In this document: positions 8,216-16,151 of the stretch, piece by piece
How positions within the stretch are numbered: position 1 is the stretch's first letter
How the letters are laid out: every line of letters starts with the position of its first letter
Assembly: GCA_945830165.1 (NCBI GenBank)
Contig: CALZXR010000001.1
Location: forward strand, 13,470-77,469
Reading direction: 5' to 3'
DNA length: 64,000 nucleotides
Origin: Schaedlerella sp004556565
GTDB lineage: Bacteria > Bacillota > Clostridia > Lachnospirales > Lachnospiraceae
Notes under the pieces: model-generated
The model's input: the letters and a program-made list of their open reading frames with translations, nothing else
Database searches by the model: none
What the model was told of the DNA's origin: nothing
Made by a program: the position numbers and the translations under genes

Positions 8216-8650
8216 TTACGGTTCCGAAATATTGTACAACATTTTCTCCAGCCCGCGTGTGAGCGCCGCAATTTCTTTTTTTGTCATCCCCCGTGTAAGC
8301 TGCTTATCCATCTTTCTCCGGTCTGCCTCCATCCTTCTCTGGATGTCATATGCCTTTTCAGTCAAATATATATTTTTCTTCCTGCGGTCTGCCGTGCTGG
8401 GAACACAAAGGATAAATCCTTTTTCTTCCAGACGCTTCAAAATGCCGGTTACCGTCGGATTTTTCAGTGACAGGCCTTTTTCCACATCCCTCTGGTTGAT
8501 TTCTTCCTTATTCGTGTGGAACAGGAAGTCAAGAACAGCACACTGGGACGATGTGATTCCCAGCCGTTTCAGCCGTTCATTTAAATCCTTTTCAAATATA
8601 TTATTAATCTGTTTTACGGTAAATCCCAGCGGTTGTACTCTTCTTTCCAT
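8216..8650 (-). CDS. MarR-family transcriptional regulator
   Basis: A 144-residue winged-helix regulator of the MarR family. The recognition-helix region reads SLKNPTVTGILKRLEEKGFI and the wing reads PSTADRRKKNIYLTEKA, where the DRR motif is characteristic. The start at 8650 is used because AGGAG is 7 nt upstream; an ATG seven codons earlier lacks a site. An 8+8 bp palindrome lies at 8680-8697 just downstream of an internal promoter, so autoregulation of marR-thyA-dfrA-znuACB is likely. The position beside a zinc importer recalls AdcR, but this protein has only one histidine and lacks the AdcR zinc ligands, so the signal it senses is unknown. Confidence 0.88.
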   Translation of the reverse strand: MERRVQPLGFTVKQINNIFEKDLNERLKRLGITSSQCAVLDFLFHTNKEEINQRDVEKGLSLKNPTVTGILKRLEEKGFILCVPSTADRRKKNIYLTEKAYDIQRRMEADRRKMDKQLTRGMTKKEIAALTRGLEKMLYNISEP

Positions 8651-8679
8651 TTTTATCTCCTGAAATTCCATGTCCCGGT

Positions 8680-8728
8680 TAGATAGCTTGCTATCTATAG
8701 TTATAACATGGATAAAAGCAGCTGTCCA
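8680..8728 (-). promoter_or_regulatory. Internal promoter and palindromic operator of marR
   Basis: On the minus strand TGGACA (8723-8728) and TATAAC (8700-8705) are 17 nt apart. Immediately downstream, covering the expected start of transcription, is a perfect inverted repeat of 8-bp arms (8680-8687 and 8690-8697; arm TAGATAGC) around a 2-bp centre. This is the usual size and placement of an autoregulated MarR operator. Confidence 0.6.
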
Positions 8729-9252
8729 CCGTTATCTTTCAGCCATTGTCTCCATCGCCGGTAATCTGGTATCACTTTTTCTACCTCCTGCCAGAATTTC
8801 GGAGAATGGTTCATTTCTTTCCGGTGGCATAGTTCATGAACCACAACATAATCCAGCACTTCCGGCGGGGCCAGCATCAAAAGACAGTTAAAATTCAGAT
8901 TTCCCTTACTGCTGCAGCTCCCCCATCGCGTCTTCTGATTACGGATGGTGATACGCCCGTAAGTCACCCCCATTTTTCCGGCATAATATCTGACTCGATC
9001 CGGGATAACAGACATTGCCTCATCTGCCAGCTCATTAAGCCTGTCAGGAGTGATCCGCGGAATTGAAGCCGCCTGCCTCCTGCGCTCCTTCATTTTTATA
9101 AGATGCTGCTCTACCCAGCCTTCATGCTGTTTTAAATATTTTCTGATCTCAGAGTCAGACATCCGATAGGGAGCGCGCACCAGAATCTCCGCTTCTTCTG
9201 TTATTTGTATGGATAAGGTTTTCCTGCTGCTCCTTATTACTTTATAATCCAT
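8701..9252 (-). CDS. YgjP-like (M48/SprT-type) metallopeptidase domain protein
   Basis: A 183-residue protein of the YgjP/DUF45 family. The N-terminal part (RSSRKTLSIQITEEAEILVR, then SDSEIRKYLKQHEGWV) matches the family beta-sheet/helix region. The zinc motif is VVHELCHRKEMNHSPKFW, giving HExxH plus a downstream His. TRWGSCSSKGNLNFN is the other conserved block. Substrates are not established for this family. The gene lies between the alarmone synthetase (17 bp) and marR (50 bp), and its 3' end carries the internal marR promoter. The ribosome binding site before 9252 is weak, suggesting modest or coupled translation. Confidence 0.87.
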   Translation of the reverse strand: MDYKVIRSSRKTLSIQITEEAEILVRAPYRMSDSEIRKYLKQHEGWVEQHLIKMKERRRQAASIPRITPDRLNELADEAMSVIPDRVRYYAGKMGVTYGRITIRNQKTRWGSCSSKGNLNFNCLLMLAPPEVLDYVVVHELCHRKEMNHSPKFWQEVEKVIPDYRRWRQWLKDNGGQLLLSML

Positions 9253-9269
9253 ATCTGAGGGTCCCTGCC

Positions 9270-9989
9270 TTACTGACGCTCCGCATCGGACACCGCTTCC
9301 ACATCAATCTGTGCCAGGTTTCTAAGCGCATCCATCCTGCCGTCAAGCTCCGCACTCAGGTCTGCACAATACTGCAGTTCTTTTGCCATTTCTTCCGTAA
9401 ATGCAAACTCTTTTTTATAACGTAACTGATGCTCAAGGCTCGCCCAGAAATCCATTGCTATGGTACGAAGCTGTATCTCGACCTTCATCATACGCTTTTC
9501 ACGGGCCAGAAAAATCGGGACAGTTACAATCAAATGCAGACTCCGGTATCCGTTCGGCTTCGGATTTTTAATATAATCCTTCCGTTCCACCAGCGTAATA
9601 TCATCCTGCTTCAGCAATGCTTCAGCCAGCATATACACATCTTCCGGAAAAGAACAAATCACACGGACGCCGGCTACATCGTGCAGATTTTCCTTTATAG
9701 CATCAACAGAAAACGGTAAATCATTTTTTTCCAGTTTTTCTTTTATGCTCATCGGATTTTTCAGCCTTGTCTTGATACTGCTGATCGGATTTCGATCATA
9801 ACGAAGTGAAAATTCTTCGTTGAGCACATTAAATTTCGTCTCGATTTCCATAATGGCACAACGGTAATATGCCATCAGTTTATTATACTGCTGTATCCAC
9901 GGTTTTGATTTCTCAAACAGCTCACCATTCAATATAGCGTTTATCTGTTCATTATATAATCCTTCATTTTCAGATGTCTTTTCCATCAT
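9270..9989 (-). CDS. Small alarmone synthetase (RelP/RelQ-type GTP pyrophosphokinase)
   Basis: A single-domain (p)ppGpp synthetase of 239 residues without a hydrolase domain. The RelA/SpoT synthetase core is seen in DVAGVRVICSFPEDVY, KNPKPNGYRSLHLIV (GTP-site Tyr and adjacent basic residues) and VEIQLRTIAMDFWASLEHQLRYK. The start is placed at 9989 (MMEKTSENEG) because AAGGAG lies 6 nt upstream; the open frame extends 15 Lys-rich codons further. The sequence fits the YwaC/RelP or YjbM/RelQ groups and I cannot separate them by eye. A full-length RelA/SpoT gene lies 6 kb away at 16152-18458, which probably supplies the hydrolase needed to balance this enzyme. Confidence 0.9.
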   Translation of the reverse strand: MMEKTSENEGLYNEQINAILNGELFEKSKPWIQQYNKLMAYYRCAIMEIETKFNVLNEEFSLRYDRNPISSIKTRLKNPMSIKEKLEKNDLPFSVDAIKENLHDVAGVRVICSFPEDVYMLAEALLKQDDITLVERKDYIKNPKPNGYRSLHLIVTVPIFLAREKRMMKVEIQLRTIAMDFWASLEHQLRYKKEFAFTEEMAKELQYCADLSAELDGRMDALRNLAQIDVEAVSDAERQ

Positions 9990-10011
9990 TGTCATCTCCT
10001 TATTCTTTCTT

Positions 10012-10542
10012 TTATGCTTCCTGCCTGTTCTCAAGCTGTTGTTTCGACAATTCCATTTCGCGCCTTCTCCATACTTCTTCCCTGAAAATCCGGTATTCTT
10101 CTGACCTTCCGTTTTCTACAAATCCGAGGCGTCTGTAACATTTCTGCGCGGGCAGATTGTTATCAAATACTCCAAGAATAACTTTACTGACTTTCAGCAC
10201 TTCAAAAGCATAAGTAAATGCGGTTTCCAGCATCTTAGTCCCAAGACCTGTACCCCGTCTTGATGAGTCTACCATAATATTGCCGAACCAGATACTGCTT
10301 TCCTCCCAGTCAGGCTTTTCCATGCGGATATGCCCCACCGGAATTCCTTTTTCATCGATGGCAGTCATAAGAAAACCTTCCGGTTCATTCTCGTAACGTT
10401 CTTTATATAGATTCAACTGTTCTTTTGTCAACGGATAACGGAAATATCCTGCACCCCACAGAGCCAGTGCCTCTTCATCCCCTGCCCATCGGATAAGAAA
10501 ATCCTCATCCATTGATTTATATGGACGTAACCTGACTATCAT
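10012..10542 (-). CDS. GNAT-family N-acetyltransferase
   Basis: A 176-residue GNAT acetyltransferase. The acetyl-CoA pyrophosphate loop reads SSRRGTGLGTKML (Q/RxxGxG/A type), and VFDNNLPAQKCYRRLGFVENG is the usual C-terminal motif B region. The closest group by feel is RimJ/RimL-like or aminoglycoside/small-molecule acetyltransferases; the substrate cannot be told. GGAGG lies 6 nt before the ATG. It is the first protein gene after tRNA-Gly and ends 22 bp before the alarmone synthetase, so it heads that operon. Confidence 0.88.
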   Translation of the reverse strand: MIVRLRPYKSMDEDFLIRWAGDEEALALWGAGYFRYPLTKEQLNLYKERYENEPEGFLMTAIDEKGIPVGHIRMEKPDWEESSIWFGNIMVDSSRRGTGLGTKMLETAFTYAFEVLKVSKVILGVFDNNLPAQKCYRRLGFVENGRSEEYRIFREEVWRRREMELSKQQLENRQEA

Positions 10543-10571
10543 AACAAACCTCCTATTGTCAGATAAAACAA

Positions 10572-10609
10572 AAACCGCAATCCTGATATTCCTATCAAAA
10601 TTACGGTTT
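10572..10609 (-). terminator. Terminator after tRNA-Gly
   Basis: The long imperfect stem pairs 10572-10588 with 10593-10609 around a 4-nt loop. On the minus strand it ends CGGTTT followed by TTGTTTTATC. It follows the tRNA by 6 bp, which suits a single-tRNA unit. Confidence 0.8.
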
Positions 10610-10615
10610 GTAAAG

Positions 10616-10688
10616 AGCGATAGACGGGGTTCGAACCCGCGACCCCGACCTTGGCAAGGTCGTACTCTACCAACTGAGCCACTATCGC
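10616..10688 (-). tRNA. tRNA-Gly (anticodon GCC)
   Basis: A 73-nt cloverleaf on the minus strand. The acceptor pairs GCGATAG with CTATCGC, the D-arm contains GGCTCAGTTGGTAGAGTA, the anticodon stem CGACC/GGTCG encloses the loop TTGCCAA with anticodon GCC, and the T-arm reads GGGTTCGAACCC in its core. CCA is not encoded. It has its own promoter and terminator. Confidence 0.97.
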
Positions 10689-10723
10689 GTCTGTTTTATG
10701 CGTTCCTCATCGGAACAATATGA

Positions 10724-10752
10724 AGTATACAATATAAGTCTCAGAATGTCAA
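10724..10752 (-). promoter_or_regulatory. tRNA-Gly promoter
   Basis: On the minus strand TTGACA (10747-10752) and TATACT (10724-10729) are 17 nt apart, placing the start about 30 nt upstream of the mature tRNA 5' end. It lies in an AT-rich gap between aspS and the tRNA. Confidence 0.8.
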
Positions 10753-10823
10753 TAATTTTTTTAAATTTTTTGATTTTTTATATTAATCAAAATATAAACA
10801 CTATAACAAGGTACTTTATATCC

Positions 10824-10870
10824 GCGGAGAAACATATCAGGACACTATCACCAATAATAAGTTTCCCCGC
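10824..10870 (-). other. Hairpin downstream of aspS
   Basis: The arms 10824-10833 and 10861-10870 pair over 10 bp (one G-U) with a 27-nt loop, 36 bp after the aspS stop. There is no U-tract on the minus strand, so it is a possible 3'-end stabilising structure or weak terminator. Confidence 0.35.
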
Positions 10871-10905
10871 AGTACGCTGCTCTATTGCTTTTTCAGAAAA
10901 ACCGA

Positions 10906-12696
10906 TTATTCTTCGTCCGTCACAACAGAAAGCCCAAGCTCATCGAGCTGTTTTTGGTCAACTCTGGTAGGTGCTTCTGTCATCAGGTCTGACGCATCTT
11001 TTACCTTCGGGAATGCGATAACATCACGAATACTGTCCTGCTTTGCCATCAGCATTACCAGGCGGTCCAGTCCGTATGCAAGTCCTGCGTGAGGCGGTAC
11101 ACCATATTTGAAAGCCGTAAGCAGGAAACCGAACTGTTCCTGTGCCTGTTCCGGAGTAAATCCAAGCACCTCAAACATCTTGCTCTGAATCTCAGGATTA
11201 AAGATACGCACACTTCCGCCGCCGATCTCATTTCCATTCAAAGTAATATCATAGGCTTTTGCACGTACACGTCCCGGATCACTGTCAATGTACTGTAAAT
11301 CTTCTTCCATCGGCATGGTAAACGGATGATGCATCGCCGTAAAACGATTCTGTTCTTCACTCCACTCAAGAAGCGGGAATTCCGTGATCCAGAGGAATTT
11401 ATACTCACTCTTGTCAAGAAGATCCATCTGGCGGGCAAGCTCAAGACGCAGTGCGCCGAGCACATCCCATACCACTTTATTCTTATCGGCAGCAAACAGA
11501 AGAAGATCTCCGTTCCCGCCTCCCATAGCTTCAATCAGCGCTTTCATCTCATCTTCTGTCATGAATTTTGAAAAGGAAGATTTTACAGTTCCGTCCCCCT
11601 GGATTGCAATATAAGCCAGTCCTTTTGCACCGTAATCCTTTGCAAAGGACACAAGTTTATCAATCTTCTTTCTCGGCATCTCCCCCTGCCCTTTTGCATT
11701 GATGCCACGGACAGTTCCTCCATTTTCAATCGCATTCTTAAACACGACAAATTCACAGTCTTTTACCACTTCCGTTACATTGTTAAGTTCCATACCAAAA
11801 CGGGTATCCGGCTTGTCAGAGCCATATCGGTCCATTGCTTCCTGCCAGGTCATTCTCGGAATAGGAAGAGATACCTCAATTCCGAGGACCTCCTTGAATA
11901 TTTTTGCCAGAAGCCTTTCATTTACATCTATCACATCGTCTACATCAACAAAAGACAGCTCCATATCTATCTGTGTAAACTCCGGCTGGCGGTCTGCACG
12001 TAAATCCTCATCGCGGAAACATTTTGCGATCTGGAAATAGCGGTCATATCCGGAGCACATCAAAAGCTGTTTGAAAAGCTGCGGTGACTGTGGCAGCGCA
12101 TAAAAATGTCCCTGATGAATACGGCTTGGCACAAGATAATCCCTGGCACCTTCCGGGGTACTTCCGATCAGGATCGGTGTCTCTATTTCCAGAAATCCTT
12201 CCTCCGCAAGAAACTGTCTTGTTAAAGTTGCCACCTTGCTTCTCATCATAAGATTGCGCTGCAGATCCGGTCTCCTGAGATCCAGATAACGGTATTTCAG
12301 GCGCACTTCTTCCTTAGTCTTGGAATTTTCCTCGATCGGAAACGGCGGTGTTTCAGACTCTGATAAAACGCGCAGCTGCTGCGGAATAATCTCTATCTCT
12401 CCCGTAGCCAGGTTATCATTTACCGCGCCTGACCGTCTCTCCACCTTACCTACAACTGCAACTACATATTCTGCACGAAGTTTTGCAGCCTTTTCAATCA
12501 AAGACGCTTCAGATTTGCCTTCTTCAAACACTACCTGAATAATACCGGAACGGTCTCTGACATCAACAAAGACCAGTCCTCCCTTATTACGATTTTTCTG
12601 CACCCATCCCATGATGGTCACTGTCTCACCCACATTTGCAGCGGAAAGCTCCGCGCAGCGGTGTGTCCGATGCAGTCCTTTCATTGATTCTGCCAT
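10906..12696 (-). CDS. aspS: Aspartyl-tRNA synthetase
   Basis: A class II aminoacyl-tRNA synthetase of 596 residues that charges tRNA-Asp. It has the N-terminal OB anticodon-binding domain (VTIMGWVQKNRNKGGLVFVD, about residues 20-110), the catalytic core with motif 2 in YFQIAKCFRDEDLRADRQPEFTQ, the bacterial GAD insertion (about 290-420), and motif 3 GLAYGLDRLVMLM near the C-terminus. Size and the GAD insert mark the bacterial type. AGAGGA lies before the ATG. It follows hisS by about 100 bp in the order hemZ-hisS-aspS. No T-box leader is present between them. Confidence 0.97.
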   Translation of the reverse strand: MAESMKGLHRTHRCAELSAANVGETVTIMGWVQKNRNKGGLVFVDVRDRSGIIQVVFEEGKSEASLIEKAAKLRAEYVVAVVGKVERRSGAVNDNLATGEIEIIPQQLRVLSESETPPFPIEENSKTKEEVRLKYRYLDLRRPDLQRNLMMRSKVATLTRQFLAEEGFLEIETPILIGSTPEGARDYLVPSRIHQGHFYALPQSPQLFKQLLMCSGYDRYFQIAKCFRDEDLRADRQPEFTQIDMELSFVDVDDVIDVNERLLAKIFKEVLGIEVSLPIPRMTWQEAMDRYGSDKPDTRFGMELNNVTEVVKDCEFVVFKNAIENGGTVRGINAKGQGEMPRKKIDKLVSFAKDYGAKGLAYIAIQGDGTVKSSFSKFMTEDEMKALIEAMGGGNGDLLLFAADKNKVVWDVLGALRLELARQMDLLDKSEYKFLWITEFPLLEWSEEQNRFTAMHHPFTMPMEEDLQYIDSDPGRVRAKAYDITLNGNEIGGGSVRIFNPEIQSKMFEVLGFTPEQAQEQFGFLLTAFKYGVPPHAGLAYGLDRLVMLMAKQDSIRDVIAFPKVKDASDLMTEAPTRVDQKQLDELGLSVVTDEE

Positions 12697-12797
12697 AATT
12701 GTATCCTCTCTTCCTGACTTTACGATTTCGATTTATCAAATCCTCTGTTCTCCTGAATTTTTATCTGGGAGAAATCGACGCAATTCTTTAACAATCT

Positions 12798-14048
12798 TTA
12801 TTTCCGGAAAATTTCTGTAATATCCGTATACCCCTGCTGTATCAGCTGGTCTTTCTGGAATTTTTTATTTTTCTTCATATTGGCAATCTGCACCTGCTTT
12901 CCTTCTGCCCGGTCAGCCTTCGCCATTTCCAACACCTCAAGGATCTCATCCTGTGTCAGATTCTTGTCCAGCAGATATGCCTTTTTCTCGCGACTTGACG
13001 GAATCTTGTATCCGCGCTCAAGGAGCAGCATAACTATCCGCTCAAAACCGATGGAAAATCCGACCGCAGGCGTATCCTGTCCGGTAAACTTTCCGATCAT
13101 CTTGTCATAACGTCCGCCGCCGCCGACAGAACCGCCGAACTCGTCCATGGAAATTTCAAAAATAGTTCCTGTATAATAAGACATTCCGCGCACCAGCGTC
13201 GGGTCGAAGCTGATTTTGAAATCCGCCTCTTTCGCACTTTCCACGCTTGTGATAATCATTTCGAGAGAATCTGCCGCACCTTCCGGGAGAAATCCTTTCA
13301 GTGTCTCTTTACACCAGCGGACACCCGCCACATCATTCGTAATCTCTTTAAATATCCGGAGATATTTTTCAATGGATTCTTTTGCATATCCGTTATCCTC
13401 CAATTCGGCCTGTACACCGTCCAGACCGATCTTGTCCATCTTATCAAGCGTAATGAAAATGCTGTCATAGTCTTCTTCCGCAAATCCGCTGTATGCCGCC
13501 ATCGCCTTCAGGATGCGCCTGTCATTGATGCGGATAGTAAAATTGTGGAAATCCAACTTTCCCAGCAGCGTCGTGGTTGCCAGAATAAGCTCGATCTCCG
13601 CCAGATTGGACGGTTCACCCAGAATATCAATGTCGCACTGCATAAACTGACGGAAGCGCCCCCTCTGCGGGCGGTCTGCCCTCCACACATTTCCCATCTG
13701 GAGAGCTTTAAAAGGAGACGGTAGCACGTTCGCATTATTGGAATAATAACGGGAAAGCGGAACAGTAAGATCGTAACGCAGGCCTCCGTCCACCAGATCG
13801 GCTTCTTCTTTTGCCGTTTCAAGTTTCAGCTTCTCTCCACGCTTTAATATTTTAAAAATCAGCTTTTCATTGTCTCCACCCTGCTTGCTGCACAAATTCT
13901 CGATGTGCTCCACGCAGGGTGTCTCAATGGAAGAAAACCCAAATGCCTTATAAGTCTCTTTAATCAATCCAATCACATAATCCCGGATTTCCATTTCTTC
14001 CGGCATCATGTCCTTCATTCCGGTAACCGGTTTCTTCTTTAATGCCAT
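12798..14048 (-). CDS. hisS: Histidyl-tRNA synthetase
   Basis: A class II synthetase of 416 residues charging tRNA-His. The N-terminal GMKDMMPEEM, motif 2 region VWRADRPQRGRFRQFMQCD, the histidine-binding LVRGMSYYTGTIFE, and motif 3 GFSIGFERIVMLL are all present. The C-terminal anticodon domain (about residues 330-416) is complete. AAGGAGA lies 7 nt before the ATG. It overlaps the 3' end of hemZ by 10 bp, so the two are coupled. Confidence 0.97.
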   Translation of the reverse strand: MALKKKPVTGMKDMMPEEMEIRDYVIGLIKETYKAFGFSSIETPCVEHIENLCSKQGGDNEKLIFKILKRGEKLKLETAKEEADLVDGGLRYDLTVPLSRYYSNNANVLPSPFKALQMGNVWRADRPQRGRFRQFMQCDIDILGEPSNLAEIELILATTTLLGKLDFHNFTIRINDRRILKAMAAYSGFAEEDYDSIFITLDKMDKIGLDGVQAELEDNGYAKESIEKYLRIFKEITNDVAGVRWCKETLKGFLPEGAADSLEMIITSVESAKEADFKISFDPTLVRGMSYYTGTIFEISMDEFGGSVGGGGRYDKMIGKFTGQDTPAVGFSIGFERIVMLLLERGYKIPSSREKKAYLLDKNLTQDEILEVLEMAKADRAEGKQVQIANMKKNKKFQKDQLIQQGYTDITEIFRK

Positions 14049-15478
14049 AGCACTTCTCCTTTTCTCTCTATCATTTCACCGATACGGCTGATATACTCTG
14101 TAATATCCTTCACATTCTCTATACGGATGAGATTCGTTTCTTTCCCGTTCTTAAGCCTCACTTTCCCGGGAAGCACCAGCTTAGTCGTCGCCCCCGCGCC
14201 GGCAGCCAGGATCGTCTGCTTTTCTTCCATAATCAGTATATTGTAAATTCCGGCTTTGTCAACCTTTGCATAACCAACATTTTCAAAATTTCCGGCAATA
14301 TTTTTCTGGCGGTAGAGATAATATGGGGTAAGCCCGAGAAGCTTCGCCATCCCGGCACTGTCCTCGACCATCCGTGATATTTCCGTGGAAATGCTTTCCG
14401 CATGTTCTTCCCTGTTCATCCTCGCCGCACGTTTGATTGCCAGCGAATGTACCGTCAGGCTGTCCGGCTTCAGTGCACGGATCTGGCGCAGCGTATCCCG
14501 CATATCTGCCGCTGTTTCACCGGGCAGCCCTGCTATCAGATCCATATTAATATTATCAAACCCCATTTCCCGCGCCGCATGGAAAGCATCCTTTACCTGC
14601 TGCACCGTATGCTTTCTCCCGACGAAATCAAGTGTTTTCTGCTGCATGGTCTGAGGATTAATGGAAATCCTCGTCACAGGATATTTTCGGATTACTTCCA
14701 GTTTTTCTCTGGTGATGCTGTCCGGCCTCCCTGCTTCCACTGTATATTCTAACAGGAATTTTCTTGAAAAGGTCTGCTCAATCTTTGAGAGAAGCCGGTC
14801 AAGTTGTGCAGCGGAAAGGGTAGTCGGCGTGCCGCCGCCGATATAAATCGTATTCAATTTTTTATCTGCAGCCATTTTCCCGATAGCTTCAATCTCAAGG
14901 CATAACGCGTCCAGATAGGCATCCATCTTCCCCGCCCACACATCTGCCGGAGAAGAGCTGAACGAACAATAAGAGCATATGCTTGGACAGAACGGTATCC
15001 CGACATATAAACTGAATCCATCCCTGCAGTCCAGCTTTTTCAGCAAAGCATGCTCCCGAAGCGCGATTCCGGTTGCAAGATCTGCTTTTTCTTCCGAAAC
15101 TCCAAATTCATTGATCAAATATTGTATTACTTCATGAGGAGGCATTTTTTCCTCCAGCTTCTGCATGGCAAGCTTAGTCGGCCGCACTCCCGTAAGCATC
15201 CCCCAAGCCTGAAAATGCCCCGTCATACGTGTGAGATATTGATATACAAGTCCTGTCACCCATTTTTTGCGTTCCTGCCTGCATTCCTCGGCGTCTCCCA
15301 TCTCAACGACATCTTTCTCTGCAATGGAAAAGCAAGAGTCCTCGTCCAGCCTAAGGGTTACGAGAGGTTCTTGCTCAGGATCCACTTTTTGCTCAATTTC
15401 CGACTTTGGAAAAAAAGCCTTCACAATATGATATAAACTGTACGTAAACAGTGTTTCTTTACATGTTATCGTTATCAT
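14039..15478 (-). CDS. hemZ: Coproporphyrinogen dehydrogenase HemZ-type radical SAM protein
   Basis: A 479-residue radical SAM enzyme related to oxygen-independent coproporphyrinogen III oxidase. The 4Fe-4S motif is CPSICSYCSF (CxxxCxxC, near residue 165), followed by YIGGGTPTTLS and the family segments VEAGRPDSITREKL and MDLIAGLPGETAADM. The N-terminal 150 residues are the HemZ-specific region. In B. subtilis HemZ is linked to heme synthesis, but in heme-lacking anaerobes the role is not settled and a methyl- or heme-handling relative is possible. GGAGA lies upstream of the ATG. The order relA, hydrolase, hemZ, hisS, aspS is common in Clostridia. Confidence 0.9.
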   Translation of the reverse strand: MITITCKETLFTYSLYHIVKAFFPKSEIEQKVDPEQEPLVTLRLDEDSCFSIAEKDVVEMGDAEECRQERKKWVTGLVYQYLTRMTGHFQAWGMLTGVRPTKLAMQKLEEKMPPHEVIQYLINEFGVSEEKADLATGIALREHALLKKLDCRDGFSLYVGIPFCPSICSYCSFSSSPADVWAGKMDAYLDALCLEIEAIGKMAADKKLNTIYIGGGTPTTLSAAQLDRLLSKIEQTFSRKFLLEYTVEAGRPDSITREKLEVIRKYPVTRISINPQTMQQKTLDFVGRKHTVQQVKDAFHAAREMGFDNINMDLIAGLPGETAADMRDTLRQIRALKPDSLTVHSLAIKRAARMNREEHAESISTEISRMVEDSAGMAKLLGLTPYYLYRQKNIAGNFENVGYAKVDKAGIYNILIMEEKQTILAAGAGATTKLVLPGKVRLKNGKETNLIRIENVKDITEYISRIGEMIERKGEVLWH

Positions 15479-15524
15479 GTCTCATTCTTCTCCGCACCGG
15501 CAGTCCTGCCGGCTGCTGCCGGCA

Positions 15525-16145
15525 TCAGACTTCCTCATTATATAATCTTTCGTGTCCTATTGTAGTTGCTTCCATATGACCGGGATAGACAACTGTCTCT
15601 TCCGGAAGTGTAAATAATTTTTCTCTGACAGAATGCACCAGTTTCGCCATACTTCCTGTGGGAAGATCGGTCCGTCCCACACTCTGGCAGAACAGTGTAT
15701 CCCCGCTGAACAATACCTTCTCTTTTTCAAGATAGTAGCAGCATCCGCCCTGCGTATGCCCCGGTGTAAAAACAACTCTGACCTTTATCCCGGCAGCGTC
15801 AATCTCCTGACCGTCCGCCACATATACCGCATCTTTAAACACATACCCGCAGGTAAGACCATCCGTCAGGTTATATACTGCATTTTCCAAAAGTGCCTTT
15901 TCCTCCTCATGGGCATAAACCGGTACCGGAAACTCCTTTAAAAACCCGTCTATCCCCATAATATGGTCAAAATGCCCGTGGGTCAGGAGAATTGCCTGAA
16001 GCTTCAGACCGTTCTCCCTGATATATTCTGTCACTCGTGCATCATAATACGGAGCATCAACCATGAAACATTCTTTTGTGTCATTATTCACTGCCAGATA
16101 GCAATTTGTCTGCATCATTCCGATAATAAACTGTTTGATCTCCAT
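15525..16145 (-). CDS. Metallo-beta-lactamase-fold hydrolase (glyoxalase II-like)
   Basis: A 206-residue MBL-fold protein of the YcbL/YqgX group. The zinc site is HGHFDHIMG (HxHxDH, about residues 57-62) with further ligands in FTPGHTQGG, the Asp in SGDTLF, and the His in YPGHMEATT near the C-terminus. Members hydrolyse thioesters such as S-lactoylglutathione-like conjugates, or their substrate is unknown; glutathione is uncertain in this organism. It starts 6 bp after relA and precedes hemZ by 46 bp, so it belongs to the relA transcript. Confidence 0.9.
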   Translation of the reverse strand: MEIKQFIIGMMQTNCYLAVNNDTKECFMVDAPYYDARVTEYIRENGLKLQAILLTHGHFDHIMGIDGFLKEFPVPVYAHEEEKALLENAVYNLTDGLTCGYVFKDAVYVADGQEIDAAGIKVRVVFTPGHTQGGCCYYLEKEKVLFSGDTLFCQSVGRTDLPTGSMAKLVHSVREKLFTLPEETVVYPGHMEATTIGHERLYNEEV

Positions 16146-16151
16146 TACGTG

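Noticed and set aside
8216..8650. MarR protein as a zinc sensor of the AdcR type, given the adjacent zinc importer
   Set aside because: AdcR zinc sites need several His residues; this protein has one. The palindrome also does not match the AdcR box.
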